From Silurus meridionalis (taxonomy: Eukaryota > Chordata > Actinopteri > Siluriformes > Siluridae), in the NCBI RefSeq assembly GCF_014805685.1, contig NC_060899.1:7477290-7541289 (forward strand): a stretch of DNA of 64,000 bases, in the 5' to 3' direction. The notes under the pieces are model-generated. The model saw only the letters and a list, made by a program, of their open reading frames with translations. It was not told the DNA's origin and searched no databases. This document shows positions 26,838 through 38,619 of this stretch, piece by piece (position 1 is the first letter of the stretch; each line of letters begins with the position of its first letter). Both the position numbers and the translations under genes were made by a program.

Positions 26838-26911
26838 CATGAGTCGGCTCTTTGAATCGACTCCTTGAGTCAGTCTTTTGAATCGAAACTTTGAGCCGGC
26901 TCCATTCGGTG
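26838..26911. promoter_or_regulatory. Short inverted/tandem GAGTCG-GGCTC motifs in kif3b promoter
   Basis: Just upstream of exon 1 the motifs GAGTCGGCTC, GAATCGACTC, TTGAGTC, GAATCG and the perfect palindrome GAGCCGGCTC (26893-26902) follow one another. Similar GAATCGACTC stretches occur near other fish genes, as I recall. A regulatory role is possible but not shown. Confidence 0.4.
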
Positions 26912-27144
26912 AATGTTTAGAGCCAACTTGTTTTCTTGACGATGTACCCAAATAAGTTGTAACTCAGGAATGTTCGGGCAACTTTTTAACCAGAATTTGT
27001 ATTTTTTTTTACCATACAAACCTTTTGGTTACTAATTTTTGTCAGAATCTGAGCTGGCACTGTTGGGCACTTGAAGAAGCCCCCTAATTTTCTCTACTCC
27101 AGACAGACTGTATTATGGTTGACCCTGAGCTCTGACCCCAGCTT

Positions 27145-27215
27145 CCTAAAAATATGGGATATGTGAAGAAAGAATTTCACTGTGCTGCAATATATAGGTC
27201 ACAAACATTGGCTCT
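27145..27215 (+). repeat. SINE-like 3' tail fragment
   Basis: Contains TGAAGAAAGAATTTCACTGT and GCTGCAATATATAGGTCACA, matching the tail of the fish SINE seen better at 34440-34630. Only the tail remains. Confidence 0.5.
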
Positions 27216-28217
27216 TACTCTTGCAAAATGTTAATATTGTTGTAAAAATGGCAAATACCTTACAAATACAGAGATGCTTATTTATTTCAAGGCACATATC
27301 TAGTTCCTTGCAAACATAAGCACAGGCATAAAATGGAAATGAGAGGTCTAAGGGCTGAAAGGGTCAGTAGTATGTGTGATAAGATACAAAATATAGATAA
27401 AACTATTAGGACACTTGAATTTCAGCCATATGTGGTTATTTTCTCAAATGTTACCACAAAGTTGGAGGCACACAATTGTATAGGATGTTTTAGAATGTGG
27501 TAGCATTACACGTTCCCTTAATTTGAACTAAACCTGTTCCAGAAGGACAATGTCCTGGGCCCGGTTTTTCAAAAGTAATCCACTAGGATTTTGGATAACG
27601 GATTGGATCAAATCTTGAAAATGGGTTTTTCAGAAGAAAAAACGGATTACATAATCGGATTAGATCATGTAATCCAATCTTGGTTTTGATCCGGATCAAA
27701 CCTTTAGTTTGGGTTTTTCAGAACTTTTTTGTAGGATTTGGATCACTTTGATCCAAAAAATCTGGATTAAACTGATCCCATCAAAAGGTGGATTCAGCGT
27801 GGATTCCATGCCCAAAATGTAATGAAAACTTTAAAAATGTATCAAATAATACTATATTTGGATCATGCAGTATCTTACAAGATATCCTATTTATTCATAA
27901 GGTTTTAATTTTATTTGTTCATCCGTCAGGCTACAGTGATTAGGTAGGCTTTAACGTATTCAGCCTTTCAGTATAGGCCTACAGCAAAGTAGAAAAAGTT
28001 TGGCCTCATACAATAATCCCCCAAACAGCTGTCAAAATTGACAAAAACAATAAATTTTATTCTGTCACTAATTGATATATATACTGTATATTCATCACAA
28101 TCGAAAATATTTTTGTTTTTAGAATATTTATTAGTGATGCATGCAATGATTACAGAATAACCCCAAAAATGCAAAGAATGGCAATCACTGATTTTTGAAA
28201 TCCAAAACAATTCCAAA

Positions 28218-29251
28218 TCAGAAATAGTGTCTAACTATTGCGTCCCTTGTTGCACATTCTGTTTGCTCGTTCTGGCAGAATGCAGGAGGTTGGTTAGGGT
28301 CTCCAAGGGGCTCAGGTGCATTATTGTCAGCACAGAGAGGGACACTGCGCTTAGTAGCGATGTTGTGCAGGACAATACAGGCAAGGGTTATGTTGCATGC
28401 TTTCTGTGGTTCCGCTCTCAGGTAGTTAAGGCATGCAAAGCGCCTCTTAAGAACTCCATTTAAACGCTCAATTGCACATCTTGCTCTGCAATGAGCAGTG
28501 TTGAAGCGTGCCTGCGCCGGTGTATTTGCTGTTAGAAAAGGAGTCATCAGCCATGGTAGGAGTGGGTAGGCACTGTCTCCTAATATTATGCCATCCGGTC
28601 GGTTGGTTTGGAGGTCTATATATAGAGCGCTCTCCCTCAGGATGCGTGCATCATGGACAGACCCAGGCCACTTGACAACGCAGTTGGTGATGATGAGGTC
28701 AGCATCACACACAAGTTGGACATTGATGCTGTGCCTCCCCTTTCTGTTTATAAACTCCCATTCATTCTCACGAGGTGCTTGTATATGCACATGTGTGCAG
28801 TCGATTGCTCCAATAGTATTGGGCATATTCCCCAAAAGAAAAAAGCTGCGCTTGGCCTGGGCAATCTGGTTGTCCTTTGGAAAAGAAACAAATTCATTGA
28901 CCAGGCTGGCCAGTGCGATTGACACATCTCTCACCACATCACACACAGCTGATTTCACCACTCCTATATAGTCACAACAACCTGATAGAAAGTCCCACAT
29001 GCATAAATTCGGAGAGCAATGAGGATCTGGTCTTCCACAGACAGACCGTGACTCCTTTGGGTTCTGTGTTGAAGTTTTGGCCTGAGAAGGTTGACAAGGT
29101 ACTCTATATCAGCCTTCCCAAAGCAAAACCGGACATACAGCTCCTCAGTGGTGTATTGCTCCAGGTGGCTTGGTATGTTCAACATACACCCTTTGACGGT
29201 ATCCTCTCCTGGCAAAGTGGTGGTGGCGGTGGACAACACCTGCCATTTCAC
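28218..29251 (-). pseudogene. Harbinger (HARBI1-like) DDE transposase, frameshifted
   Basis: The N-terminal part (28964-29251, including EELYVRFCFGKADIEYL and YACGTFYQVV) and the main part (28218-28986, from VVKSAVCDVV) are in different frames. The break at about 28978-28986 fits loss of one base. The catalytic residues remain: Asp in GAIDCTHVHI, Asp in GDSAYPLLPW, and Glu in RCAIERLNGVL, 35 residues after the second Asp (DD35E). The protein would be about 350 residues, normal for the family. The true N-terminus is unclear because a second frame with an ATG at about 29244 overlaps. It acts, when intact, as nuclease and strand transferase for the element. Confidence 0.85.
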
Positions 29252-29419
29252 TGTCTCTCTGTGAATCCTCTGAGAAAGGCTGATTCATATGGCTGTGTAG
29301 TTGGTCTTTTCAGACACACCTATTACAACTGATTAGTTTTGGCTTGTGTTCAATTGAGGCAATTGGACCCAAGGCCTATAATTGATGAACAATGTTCACT
29401 ATAGTAAAGCAACGGAACC

Positions 29420-29842
29420 ATGGACTCTAGAAGCTGTAACTTCACTGCTGCTGAAACCAGTGCACTACTAGAGGGTGTTCAGTGCCATTTTGGAACAATA
29501 GTGGGAAGTTTTAATTTTGCTAAGGATACCAACAAAAAGAGAAATTATGTTTGGATTTTAATCACAGAAAATGTGAATGCCATAGGGTCTGGCCAGAGGA
29601 GGACCACAGACCAAATCAAATTGCGGTGGAAGAATCTTAAGGCCAGGGCAACAAAGGACCATGCTGAAGCCAAAAAGCCAAAAGCCAAAAATCAGCTGTT
29701 CCTGAGGAAGCACAGCTTCATCTGGCAGAGGAACAACTGACTCTGACCAAACTGCAGCAAACCAAGGCCAGACTTGAGATCCGCCTCCTAAAGGCTACGC
29801 TCAGACAAGCTGGTCTCTCCACATCAGATGAGGAAGTCTGAA
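29420..29842 (+). pseudogene. Harbinger Myb/SANT-like accessory protein, broken
   Basis: The first part (29420-29740) reads FTAAETSALLEGVQCHFGTI, then QIKLRWKNLKARATKDHAEA, a Myb/SANT-like DNA-binding domain that in this superfamily binds transposon ends and helps import the transposase. After about residue 93 the frame shifts. The C-terminal helical part (about 29702-29842: VPEEAQLHLAEEQLTLTKLQ and the end TSDEEV) continues in another frame. The linker is much shorter than usual, so an internal deletion is likely. Confidence 0.75.
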
Positions 29843-30837
29843 ATTATTGTGGAGTATTTGACATTAAGTCTTTTTTTAAATTCAATACATCTATATTTGA
29901 AACTTGTTATAAATATTCTCAATGTACAGTGTTTGTGTTGTAGGTCTCAGATGAGCGGACTGCTGGAAGAGGATGGGGTGGGGTTTTTCTTGTGTTTAGT
30001 TTCTTTTAAATGTGTGTTTTCATTTCAAATAATAATAAACTTATACTGACCCCACACTGGCTATTCTACTTGTTGCTCTTTATATTTCTTTAGTTCTACA
30101 TTGTGATTTCCTATCCTGTTTGAGCACTGGTTATCCAGATTTGGTGATCCTGAAAAGTTCCTATCCGAATCAGATTGATCCAATCCGATGTTGCTTTGAA
30201 AAACTGGCTCAAGAAGTAAGATGGATTACGTGATCACGGATCGCAAAAAAAGGATTACTAAATCCGGATCAATTTTATCCGGATTAAACCTTTTGAAAAA
30301 CCGGGCCCTGGTGAACAAAGTAAGGTCCATGAAGATATGGTTGCCATGGGATGGAGTGAAGTGGAGTGGACTTGATACAGAGCTCTGACCACAACCTTAT
30401 TGAACACATTTGGGAAGAATTGGAAAGCTGACTGCACCCCATGCCTCCTTTACCCTCCAACATTATTTGACTTTACTAACATCCTTGTGTCTGAACGAAC
30501 ACAAAGCCTCACTTAAAAATGTAATGGAACATCTTCCAGAAGAGTAAAGGTTATTATAAAAACAAACGTGTGAAAATATGAAATAATAGTTTTAAAAAGC
30601 ACCTACGGATCTTGGATTTGTAGTCAGTCGACCACAAATGCAGAATATAAGGCTAATAATTAGAATCACAAAAATAAGCAGAATTCTAATCACGATTCAA
30701 TCACAAGCTGGAGGGAAGGAGTAAAGAGGCTCCTATGTATGTAAGCTCATGTAATAAATACAATGTAACAGGCATAACACAAAGCATTAAAAGCTGGAGG
30801 TATTTGAGATATTCAATCACAAATTATAACAGGTTGG

Positions 30838-31020
30838 TAATGTTGAATAGAGTTTTTCATTCATTCTTTTTCAAGGACTGAATGGGACATCAGTCCATTG
30901 CAGAGCAGCATGTGTACACACATTCTAGTAGAATTTAGTGTAGCCAAACCAGCTTCTAGTATATTTTTCAGATGTGGGAGGAAACTGTAGAACCCAAAGG
31001 AAACCCACACTGACAGAGAG
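30838..31020 (+). repeat. L2/SINE-type repeat tail
   Basis: The + strand resembles a widespread fish repeat with CATCAGTCCATTGCAGAGCA, then TTTAGTGTAGCCAAACC, then GATGTGGGAGGAAACTGTAG and AAAGGAAACCCACAC. Relatives on the - strand lie at 43585-43770 and 61395-61640. Confidence 0.6.
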
Positions 31021-31188
31021 ATGATGTATAGATGCTCCAACCTGACAGAGACATTTACACTTTACATGTACACTTGTTTTTATAAACGTAAACATGCATG
31101 ATGTAACCTTTTAAGCACCATGATTTTTTTCCCCATTAAAAAAAGAAAAAGAAAGGCTTGTATGCACATGTTCAAATTAAAAGTAGAA

Positions 31189-31194
31189 TTTATT
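31189..31194 (-). terminator. pofut1: Candidate pofut1 poly(A) signal
   Basis: TTTATT on the + strand is AATAAA on the - strand, about 510 bases beyond the pofut1 stop codon, with no better candidate nearer. Inferred from motif and position only. Confidence 0.5.
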
Positions 31195-31702
31195 CTCTTT
31201 ACAAAAAACATTCATCTACCTTATACAACTCAATTATATAATTACAACCCTTGCATCCCTTCCTTGTAGTGTGCAGGTTTGTTATTAAGCACAAACCAAG
31301 TGACTAATTTGGGTTCCTCACTTCACTATAATTAGCATCTAGAGGATCATTTACTGCCCCTTAAGGGGGATCGCTTTCCAATAAGACAACTATTACACAC
31401 AGCATGTCAGCTAGCTTCTAAAGCTATATATACTGTTGAATTTTCATGTTTATGATATTATGACAAGATGACATTAGCATGAAAGGCATTATCCTGTGAA
31501 TACTATATATGTGTACTGTTTTTCAATACAGGTAAACATGGAATGTTCTAATCTGAAAATCACTTCAGTATAGAATTGACGGAAACATGTGACTTCTACA
31601 CTAAAATCCATTCTGCGCCGCAGTCTTCTTTAAACTATTCACCTGAGATCACACAGAAAAGTCAGCTTTCACATTTGTAAACAGTTCAGTGCAAAACAGT
31701 TT

Positions 31703-34700
31703 CTAAAGTTCATCTTTTCTTTTCTTTTTCACAGGGTAGTCCATGCCAAAGAAGGAGGACGACTTGCCGTGGATATCTCTTTCCCGCTTAACAAAGGCTG
31801 AGAAGGACGAGACACAGTTGCCAATAAAGTGGTCAGCTTGGCCCAAAATGTACAAATCAAGCTGAGCCACATCTGGTTTTACATTGACCACCTTTACCTG
31901 AAAAATAAAAGCATAAATTAGGTTTTAAACAGGATAAAAACTCAGTCTCATTCTACATTAATCAACAAAATTTGTTAATTCAATGAAAACGATTAGATAT
32001 TGTGAAGCATTTAATTAAAGTAAATGCTTAAATATGCTGCTTTTCCAATACTGGGAAGTCATTCATTGTGATTTCTCAATAACATCAATCTGCTTAGTAA
32101 CTTCAGACAAGAGAAAATAAAAAGAGGCTGGTCAGGTAACAACTGCTCGAAGCTGCATTTACATAACTAATAAAATAAACGAACGTGTTTGACGTTCTGT
32201 AACATTATTAAACTACAAATGGACATCAGAGGACTAGTGAATTACATATGGTTTTAAAATTCTTTCTGTAATTGTATGCTTTGTCAAGTTCATTCTTTGC
32301 AGGAGATTTATGATAACATGAGAATTCAGAATGGCAATTATCAACCCATCACCTAACACAGCAAATAATGTTTTCTTTACTTCATAGGCTAGTAAGCTTG
32401 ATTGGGCATCAGTTCACCTTTCCTTTGAAGACTTTCTCAATATCAGAGCTGTGAGACTCTGAATCAGTGGCAATGTAGACAGACCGAGCTTTGATATTTT
32501 TCACCCAGAGCTTGACGGCACGCAGGATTTCCTTTAGGTCAGGCAGACACATGGTCATGGTGAGTGGCACCGCTGTTTGTCTGTCATAACCCACACACTG
32601 AGGTGAGGCCATAAAGTGGGGACCTGCATCGCCGGACTGCAGCATCTTGCAGGCATTTTGCTAGAGGTAGTGAGGAAATAAAGAAAACGTGAATGCGCTG
32701 GTGGTGAAGTCTAGAATGTGTCTACTTTCACCCTCGTCCTATATTAACACTAGAAAGCAACAAAGCAAAAGTCGACCATTTAAAGCCCATGCGAGTTGGG
32801 AATTTGTTTGAAACCTATTTGGTCAGATATTTTCTAAAATCTTAGATTGGTATTTTATACAGTGAACGCATTTTATTTTTCAACACACATGAAACAGAGC
32901 TTGTTCGTGAACAAAATAAGGTGAAACGGTTCACTTACTAAAAATATCGATGTCAGTAAGGGGTCTATACCGAGAGAGTATTACATGGAATGGAAAAGAC
33001 AAGAGACAAATGCAAGATAAAAAAAAATAAAAATAGATTTTTTATCACTAATCTGATTAACTATTCTGCATATTCACAGGTATACAGCAAAATGTAAATT
33101 CTTGACATTTAGGAATGTGAGAAACAAATATAGAATTATTGCAACTTTAGGCTCCCAGGGAGTTAGGTACACAAGTACTTGACTCTTACCCAGTCTGATC
33201 CAATGCGCAGATGGATTCCCACATAAGGTCTGTGAAGCAGTGTGCTTATGTGTTTCTCCCCATCCTCCACCATCATCTCACTCCACACAACATAGCGCTG
33301 CAGGCCCAAGTGCTCCTCAATCACAGGAAACAGGGCTGGAGCTCCAGCAAGAGCCAGAACTGGGTGCTCCTCTGGGGGAAACCTGAGGCAATGGATTTAT
33401 TATGTGAATACTCAATGTAGCTGAAGTAGTGCAACAAATTCATGAAAGTCAGCCTGAACATGTCCATACCTTTTAATCCAATGTGGAATATAGTAGGAGC
33501 TGAAATACAGGCCAACAAATGGGACAGAACGGTCAAATTCAACTCCAATGTGGTCCCAGAATGGACCAAATGGATTCCCGTCCTATACAGAAAAATGTAA
33601 TTAGTCAAACAAGCCAGTAGAGGGCAGGACTTTACAACTACAAACAATTTTCTATTCAACAACCAAATAAAACATCTCAAATCTTCAATACTGCAAGATG
33701 TGCCTTCATGTTCTGAGACATTTTCAAAAAATTATAATACATCTAGCCAAAAAGTTGTAATATTAATCAATGACCACATTAGTCATCATAAAGCTAATAT
33801 TTTTAATCAATGCATTTAGGCATAGATTGCGCAATAATCCATATCATTGTTCTTTATCAAAGATACAGATAGGATCACACAACCAAGATTCACTCAAGGA
33901 CTTTTCAACATACTAGCTTTCACCTTAAGCAGCTACTCTTCGTTCAAATCACCATCTAATGCTACTAAAGATGTGCATAAAGCAACAACATTCAACCCTA
34001 GGCTTGTATAACATACTTTCCCCGCCCAAAACCCATCACACCTTCATAGGGCAGCTCTTCTTATCAGAACTCCGCTGGACAGCAGACTCAAAGCAGTAAG
34101 CAACCCTCCGGCCCGGTGGCCAGTGTGTAGGAGCCATATGGTCCATGAAGTTCTCCAGACTCACCACACGGTGGTACTGCTTTAGTGGCTCCAGCTGAAA
34201 ATATTCACTGTAGGGAACATGCACCTGTTACAGGGGAGCAGAAAGCAAACTGAAAATACAGCAAACCGATGGTTTTCCATTGGACACATGTATAATTGGG
34301 TTTTAATTTAAGCATTTACATGAACAATTTATAGTACAGGCTAGTAAACTTTATATGGATTCAATTCCTTGAGAGAGAGAGAGCGAGAGAGAAAGAGAGA
34401 AAGAAAGAAGAGGTTTTTTTGCGTGACAATTGTATATTACATCACAGTGAAATTCTTTCTTCGCATATCCTAATGATGTTAGGAAGTTAGAACACGATGC
34501 AGCGCCCCTGGAGCACAGAGGCTTAAGGGCCTTGCTTAAGGGCCCATGAGTGGCAGTTTGGCAATACTGGGGCTTGAAGCACGGACCAATCAGTAACCCA
34601 GAGCACTAACTACTGAGCTTCCACTTCCCTAATACCTAGATGACAGTGAAAAAATGGGCATTCTTGAGATCAGCCTTTAATGTACAGGCTTCACACAGTA

Positions 34701-35295
34701 AACTCAGATGACTGGTTAAAATATAAACTTTAGGATTTTTTTTATTATTATTTAAGGAGTTAAGATAGTCCACATTTTTAGGATAAGTCATATCAGGTAT
34801 ATAATAGTAATCCCATGCACAATAACCCCTGTGAGCTGTGTGAGTGAAAGACACCAGGTAATGTCACTTACGTTCGTGTAGGAGGCGCGTGGTGCCGGTA
34901 AATAATCCACGGCGGAACCACTAAAGTCCGGTTCAGCATCTTGGCAAACGCCAACGATCCGAGTAAATGATCCGCCTGGTTTCCAAACCGACCTGAGATC
35001 AGACCAAAAAGACACGCATCGCACCGTTCTGGCGGTCACATCATCCACAAACCACTGTTTCATTCAACCGAATTCAGGTTAAAACTGAGCATAATCCCTG
35101 TGTTAATACAAACACCTTTCTTTAAGTGTCTTTTTCATGGACAAATGGGCACTTACCCATACAGGGACAATAAATAATGTACCCATTTTCATCCCACGAC
35201 AAGTCCGTTTCGTCAGTAAATGTCTTAAGAGGAAGAATCGTAACGAGGATCAAACTCAGACAGAAAAGTTTCAGTTGATTTCGTTTGGCCGCCAT
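31703..35295 (-). CDS. pofut1: pofut1, GDP-fucose protein O-fucosyltransferase 1 (7 exons; apparent 1-base loss in exon 2)
   Basis: POFUT1 transfers fucose from GDP-fucose to Ser/Thr in EGF repeats, including those of Notch, in the ER. Exons, 5' to 3': 35157-35295, 34872-34992, 34042-34224, 33470-33582, 33190-33382, 32418-32660, 31703-31897. All have GT/AG borders. The start at 35293-35295 gives a hydrophobic signal peptide ([15 protein letters not shown]), then YIIYCPCMG and RFGNQADH as in human. Later landmarks are APTHWPP, the GDP-fucose-binding [17 protein letters not shown] and IGNCVSSF. The protein ends in KDEL, an ER-retrieval signal (human RDEF). About 395 residues are expected (human 388). 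Exon 2 is one base short: the frame through YRHHAPP does not continue to the expected YTN, and exon 3 needs phase 0. As written, the frame closes soon after in exon 3. The rest is intact, so a sequence error is likely. Confidence 0.95.
34375..34410. repeat. GA-rich simple repeat in pofut1 intron 2
   Basis: GAGAGA/GAAAGA tract of about 35 bases directly next to the SINE at 34440. Confidence 0.85.
34436..34630 (-). mobile_element. tRNA-derived SINE in pofut1 intron 2
   Basis: On the - strand the head reads GTGGAAGCTCAGTAGTTAGT (A-box-like). It continues with AAGCAAGGCCCTTAAGCC and ends with AAGAAAGAATTTCACTGTGA. This is a common fish SINE layout; the GA tract beyond its tail fits a SINE 3' end. 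Confidence 0.7.
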
Positions 35296-35309
35296 TGTGA
35301 TTCGCCTGC

Positions 35310-35325
35310 TGTCCCACAATGCACC
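35310..35325 (-). promoter_or_regulatory. ZNF143/Ronin-like CCCACAATGC site at pofut1 start
   Basis: TCCCACAATGCA lies about 17 bases upstream of the pofut1 ATG and resembles the core of ZNF143 (Staf)/THAP11 sites found at vertebrate promoters. It may be in the 5' UTR or core promoter. The AATGGCGGCC at the ATG also resembles a YY1 site. Both are motif matches only. Confidence 0.4.
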
Positions 35326-36084
35326 GCGAACAACAGGAGGAGCATGTTTAACTCTTGCCATGCTGCAGAAGTGCAACACTGCTGTGACAAAAGTGCAATA
35401 AATCTTAAATGCAGCATGTAGGTGGTAGAAGCATATTCATAAAGTATAGTAGATAGGAAGTGGGAAGATGTGTAAGGTTAAGAGAAACTGAGTGCAATAC
35501 CAGTTCTCGAAGTTTCCTCCTCATCAGCACTTTAGAGTTTACACTTAAGATGAAATGTCAATTCTGCTCAGAGACTTTCTATGTAGATTTCGATCAATTT
35601 ACATATTCTGCTAACCTGTTTCTGAATTGGTCCAGAATGTCTGCAGATGTTACACATATGTGTACATTTCCATTTTCTTATTTGACACGTGCTTTTGTAC
35701 TTTATTTATCCCGATTCAGCTGATCACATCAGGATTAAAGGCCTCACTCAAGGAGCCAGTAGTTCAGCCGTTTAACGGTTCAGCTCATTTCAGTATTTCA
35801 GTTAATTATGTGGATTTGAAGTCACAACTTTGTATTCGGTAGTCCAGCTTTAGGGCCACCACCGGCCATGTCATGGTAGTCAATAAGGGTTGTGCAAATA
35901 CACAGTAAAAGAAAAAAACTTGAAATTTTATATCATTCTGTAGATAAAAGCTTGGGTTGTCCTCTGAGTTCTCTGGGTTTCTCATAATGTGGACTGGTTG
36001 CATATACATAAGTACATATATATAAATGTGATTAAACATTCAAATATAGTTCACAGGAGCTTTGAGGATGGATTTGGACTGTAG

Positions 36085-36425
36085 TTAATGTCAACAGTCT
36101 GCTACACTGACTCAGGACTACAGTTTGCTTCTGATCATCATCCCTTTACCCTGCAACATTGTTTAGCTGCAATAAAAAGACAATTGGTGCAACCCAGATG
36201 AGGATGGGTTCCCTCTTGAGTCTGGTTCCTCTCAATGTTTCTTTCTTATGCCATCTCAGGGAGTTTTTCCTGGCCACAGTCGCCACCGGCTTGCTCATCA
36301 GGGACAAACTTACACTTATAAAGAACATATTCATTTTTTATTACCACATTTTCTGTGTAAAGCTGCTTTGAGAAAATGTTCATTGTTAAAAGCGCTAGAC
36401 AAATAAAAATGAATTGAATTGAATA
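36085..36425 (+). repeat. Fish interspersed repeat with (AATTG) tail
   Basis: Contains GATGAGGATGGGTTCCCTCT, TTGAGTCTGGTTCCTCTCAA, GGGAGTTTTTCCTGGCCACA and ends AAAGCGCTAGACAAATAAAA then TGAATTGAATTGAA. The same repeat is inverted at 3855-4135. It is widespread in fish genomes; class unknown to me. Confidence 0.7.
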
Positions 36426-37479
36426 TAGTTCTATCTCATGCATACTATTTCTTGGTGGAATCTTCCACATAGAGACCAGTGTTGCCAATATGTGATTCTG
36501 GATTCACTGGGACCCTGAGCAGTACAAAAAAATGCCTGGAGATCGAATTCTCTTTTGAGTTAATTTGATTTAACGTCAAACTACGGTCCTAAAATGCTAT
36601 AGCATCTCCTATCACACCTGATTCAATCCCTTATTTAAACATGGCTTTCATGGAAAAATAGAAAACTTTCTACCATGTTTTACATTTACAATGCTTGCAT
36701 CAAACGTCATGTGTTAAAGAAATGAGTAGATTTGGTCCTTATATTTGCTTTAGAAATTTTGCACTTATAGAAATTATGTTATGGTGTAAAAACAGATTAA
36801 CTGTTGATCATTTACCTAATCATTGGTTTATACATTTTAATAGTTGTCAAAAAGAATTTTGATTAAGATTTTTTTAACCAACTGTAAGCTGTGAAGCTGT
36901 AACTGTGAGCTAAGTAATTGTTGTCATGGGATGCTAATGTTTTAACACGTACACCTTAATAGCTTTTAGTTCGAAATATCTGTGTCCAAAAAGTGTTTTC
37001 ATCTACCACCTCTAGAATGTAGAACCCTTAGAAAGTTCTTCAAGAATTATTTGTATAAATGAGGGTTCCTAGCTTTCTAAAAGGGTTTGCTTGCAACCCT
37101 TTCAGAAACAAACATTTGAGGCATTCTATATAAACATTTGATTGTTTACCAAAGGGGTGAATCAAAGAAAAAGGGATTTAAGATTTAACCTTATGGATGT
37201 GTGCTTAATTTAAAGACTCACTTCATAAATCAATTAATAGTTTCTCAAGGTCATTGTAAAAACAAGTTGTTTATACATTGGGGGAAAAAATATACAGATT
37301 TAGTCGTTTTATTATTTTTTAAATTGTTTAATTTTTTTTCTGTCAGTTCAATATAGCTTCAATATAATGGACAAAATGCTGCTTTCTCCAAGAATAGGAT
37401 GAAGTGGTCTACTCAGGTCCTGCTGAAATTAGGAATCATTAATGGTTTTAAAGAAATTGAGAAAAAAATGTTTCAATAC

Positions 37480-38035
37480 AAATCAGCAAGCTGCTTAACC
37501 TCCTTTCTTTGTACTGACTTATTATTGTTTATGAGACCCACTACTGTGTTATCTTCAACAAACTTAATGATGTAAACTGTACTTTGCTGCACAGGCATGA
37601 GTCAGCAGTGTAAATACAAGTGAGCTGTATGCAGAGTGCCCTGGGGAGTACTGGTGTTCAATGTGGTGGTGTTTGATGGACTGGGTTCAACCAGTCAAAA
37701 GATCCAGATTCCAGTTACATAGGGAAGTGGTCATGTCCACAGTGCTTAAGTTTATAGTGAGTCACTGTGGGATGATTGCATTGAGTGTTGAACTGAAATC
37801 TATGAACCTCAGTTGATAGCAGTAAATACTGCTACAGGCATAGGAACATGAATGATGTTGGTATTCTTGAATCACACAAGGATATCTGCTTGGATCAGGG
37901 AGATGGTAGAGACATTTGTTAGGACATCTGCAGGCTGATCAGAACATTCCTTGAGCACCTGATTAGGTATGTTGCTAGGAACAACAACTTTCTGTGGGTT
38001 AACCCCTGGAATTTTTGTGAACATACAGCATTTTG
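37480..38035 (-). mobile_element. Very degenerate CR1/Rex-like LINE fragment
   Basis: It aligns by eye with the LINE at 1060-2890: TGAGACCCACTACTGTG, AACTTAATGATGT, GAGTCAGCAGTGTAAA, CCTGGGGAGTACTGGTGTTC and AACTGAAATCTATGAAC all have counterparts there. Many indels separate them. Confidence 0.6.
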
Positions 38036-38619
38036 GTCAGTGAAGTTGGGATGGTTTTTCCTGACGTCATGCTGTTCTATGCTTCAAACAATGCATTCAG
38101 TGTGTCTGGAAGAAAGATCAGTGTCCTACACTAATATTGGCATTCTTGTAAATATGAGCAAACAAAGATGTGATTTTTGTTTTCTAATTGTTTACATTTT
38201 GATCTTTTGTTTTAAATACCCATAAGTACTCTGCTCTAATGGATACATAACAGCTGCAAACATAACACAGTATTTACACATTATTTGTTTTTAAATATAT
38301 TCTTGTTATAAATATGTAGTACAGTTATTGACACAGCTAGGAATTTATATGAGTAAAATATAATCCTAATGAAATTTTGCATTTTAAATACACCTAGGTG
38401 ACTTGGAACTGGACATTGTTCAAGCATGACTTCCTATTTCACCGAAGTACAAATATGTATAACACATAGACCAAATTCATTTATTCATTCATTATAATGG
38501 ATAAGACCAAGTAATATAGCTGTGCTGTGCAGCAAAAGGCTGTTGAGCATAAAAAAAATAGGAGGTAGCTAGGAAAACAGGAAAAACCTTTAAAAAAAGG
38601 TGAATTTCCACCATTAGGC

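Larger units (their letters stand above)
27558..30307. mobile_element. PIF/Harbinger transposon, 2.75 kb, two genes
   Basis: The terminal inverted repeats are GGCCCGGTTTTTCAAAAG on the left and the same inverted on the right (30290-30307). Both flanks carry CTG (27555-27557 and 30308-30310), a 3-bp target duplication as in this superfamily. Inside are a transposase on the - strand and a small Myb/SANT-like gene on the + strand, divergently arranged, the usual two-gene Harbinger layout. Subterminal sequence is rich in GGATTA/GGATCA motifs on both sides, likely binding sites. Both genes carry disruptions. Confidence 0.9.
27385..30575 (+). mobile_element. Tc1 transposase relic split by a Harbinger insertion
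   Basis: The left part (27385-27557) has the fish repeat start AGGACACTTGAATTTCAGCC and ends reading LFQKDNVL. The right part (30308-30575) continues VNKVRSMKIW and later LIEHIWEELES. Together they are a decayed Tc1 transposase around the second Asp and the DLNPIEHLW region. The coding order runs straight across the insertion, so the relic was once continuous. Many stops make it inactive. Confidence 0.75.

Noticed and set aside
28588..29332. + strand frames of 89-139 codons
   Set aside because: They are antisense shadows of the Harbinger transposase.
35293..35379. Upstream in-frame ATG adding 28 residues to POFUT1
   Set aside because: The extension would precede and bury the signal peptide; the ATG at 35295 places the hydrophobic stretch near the N-terminus as expected.
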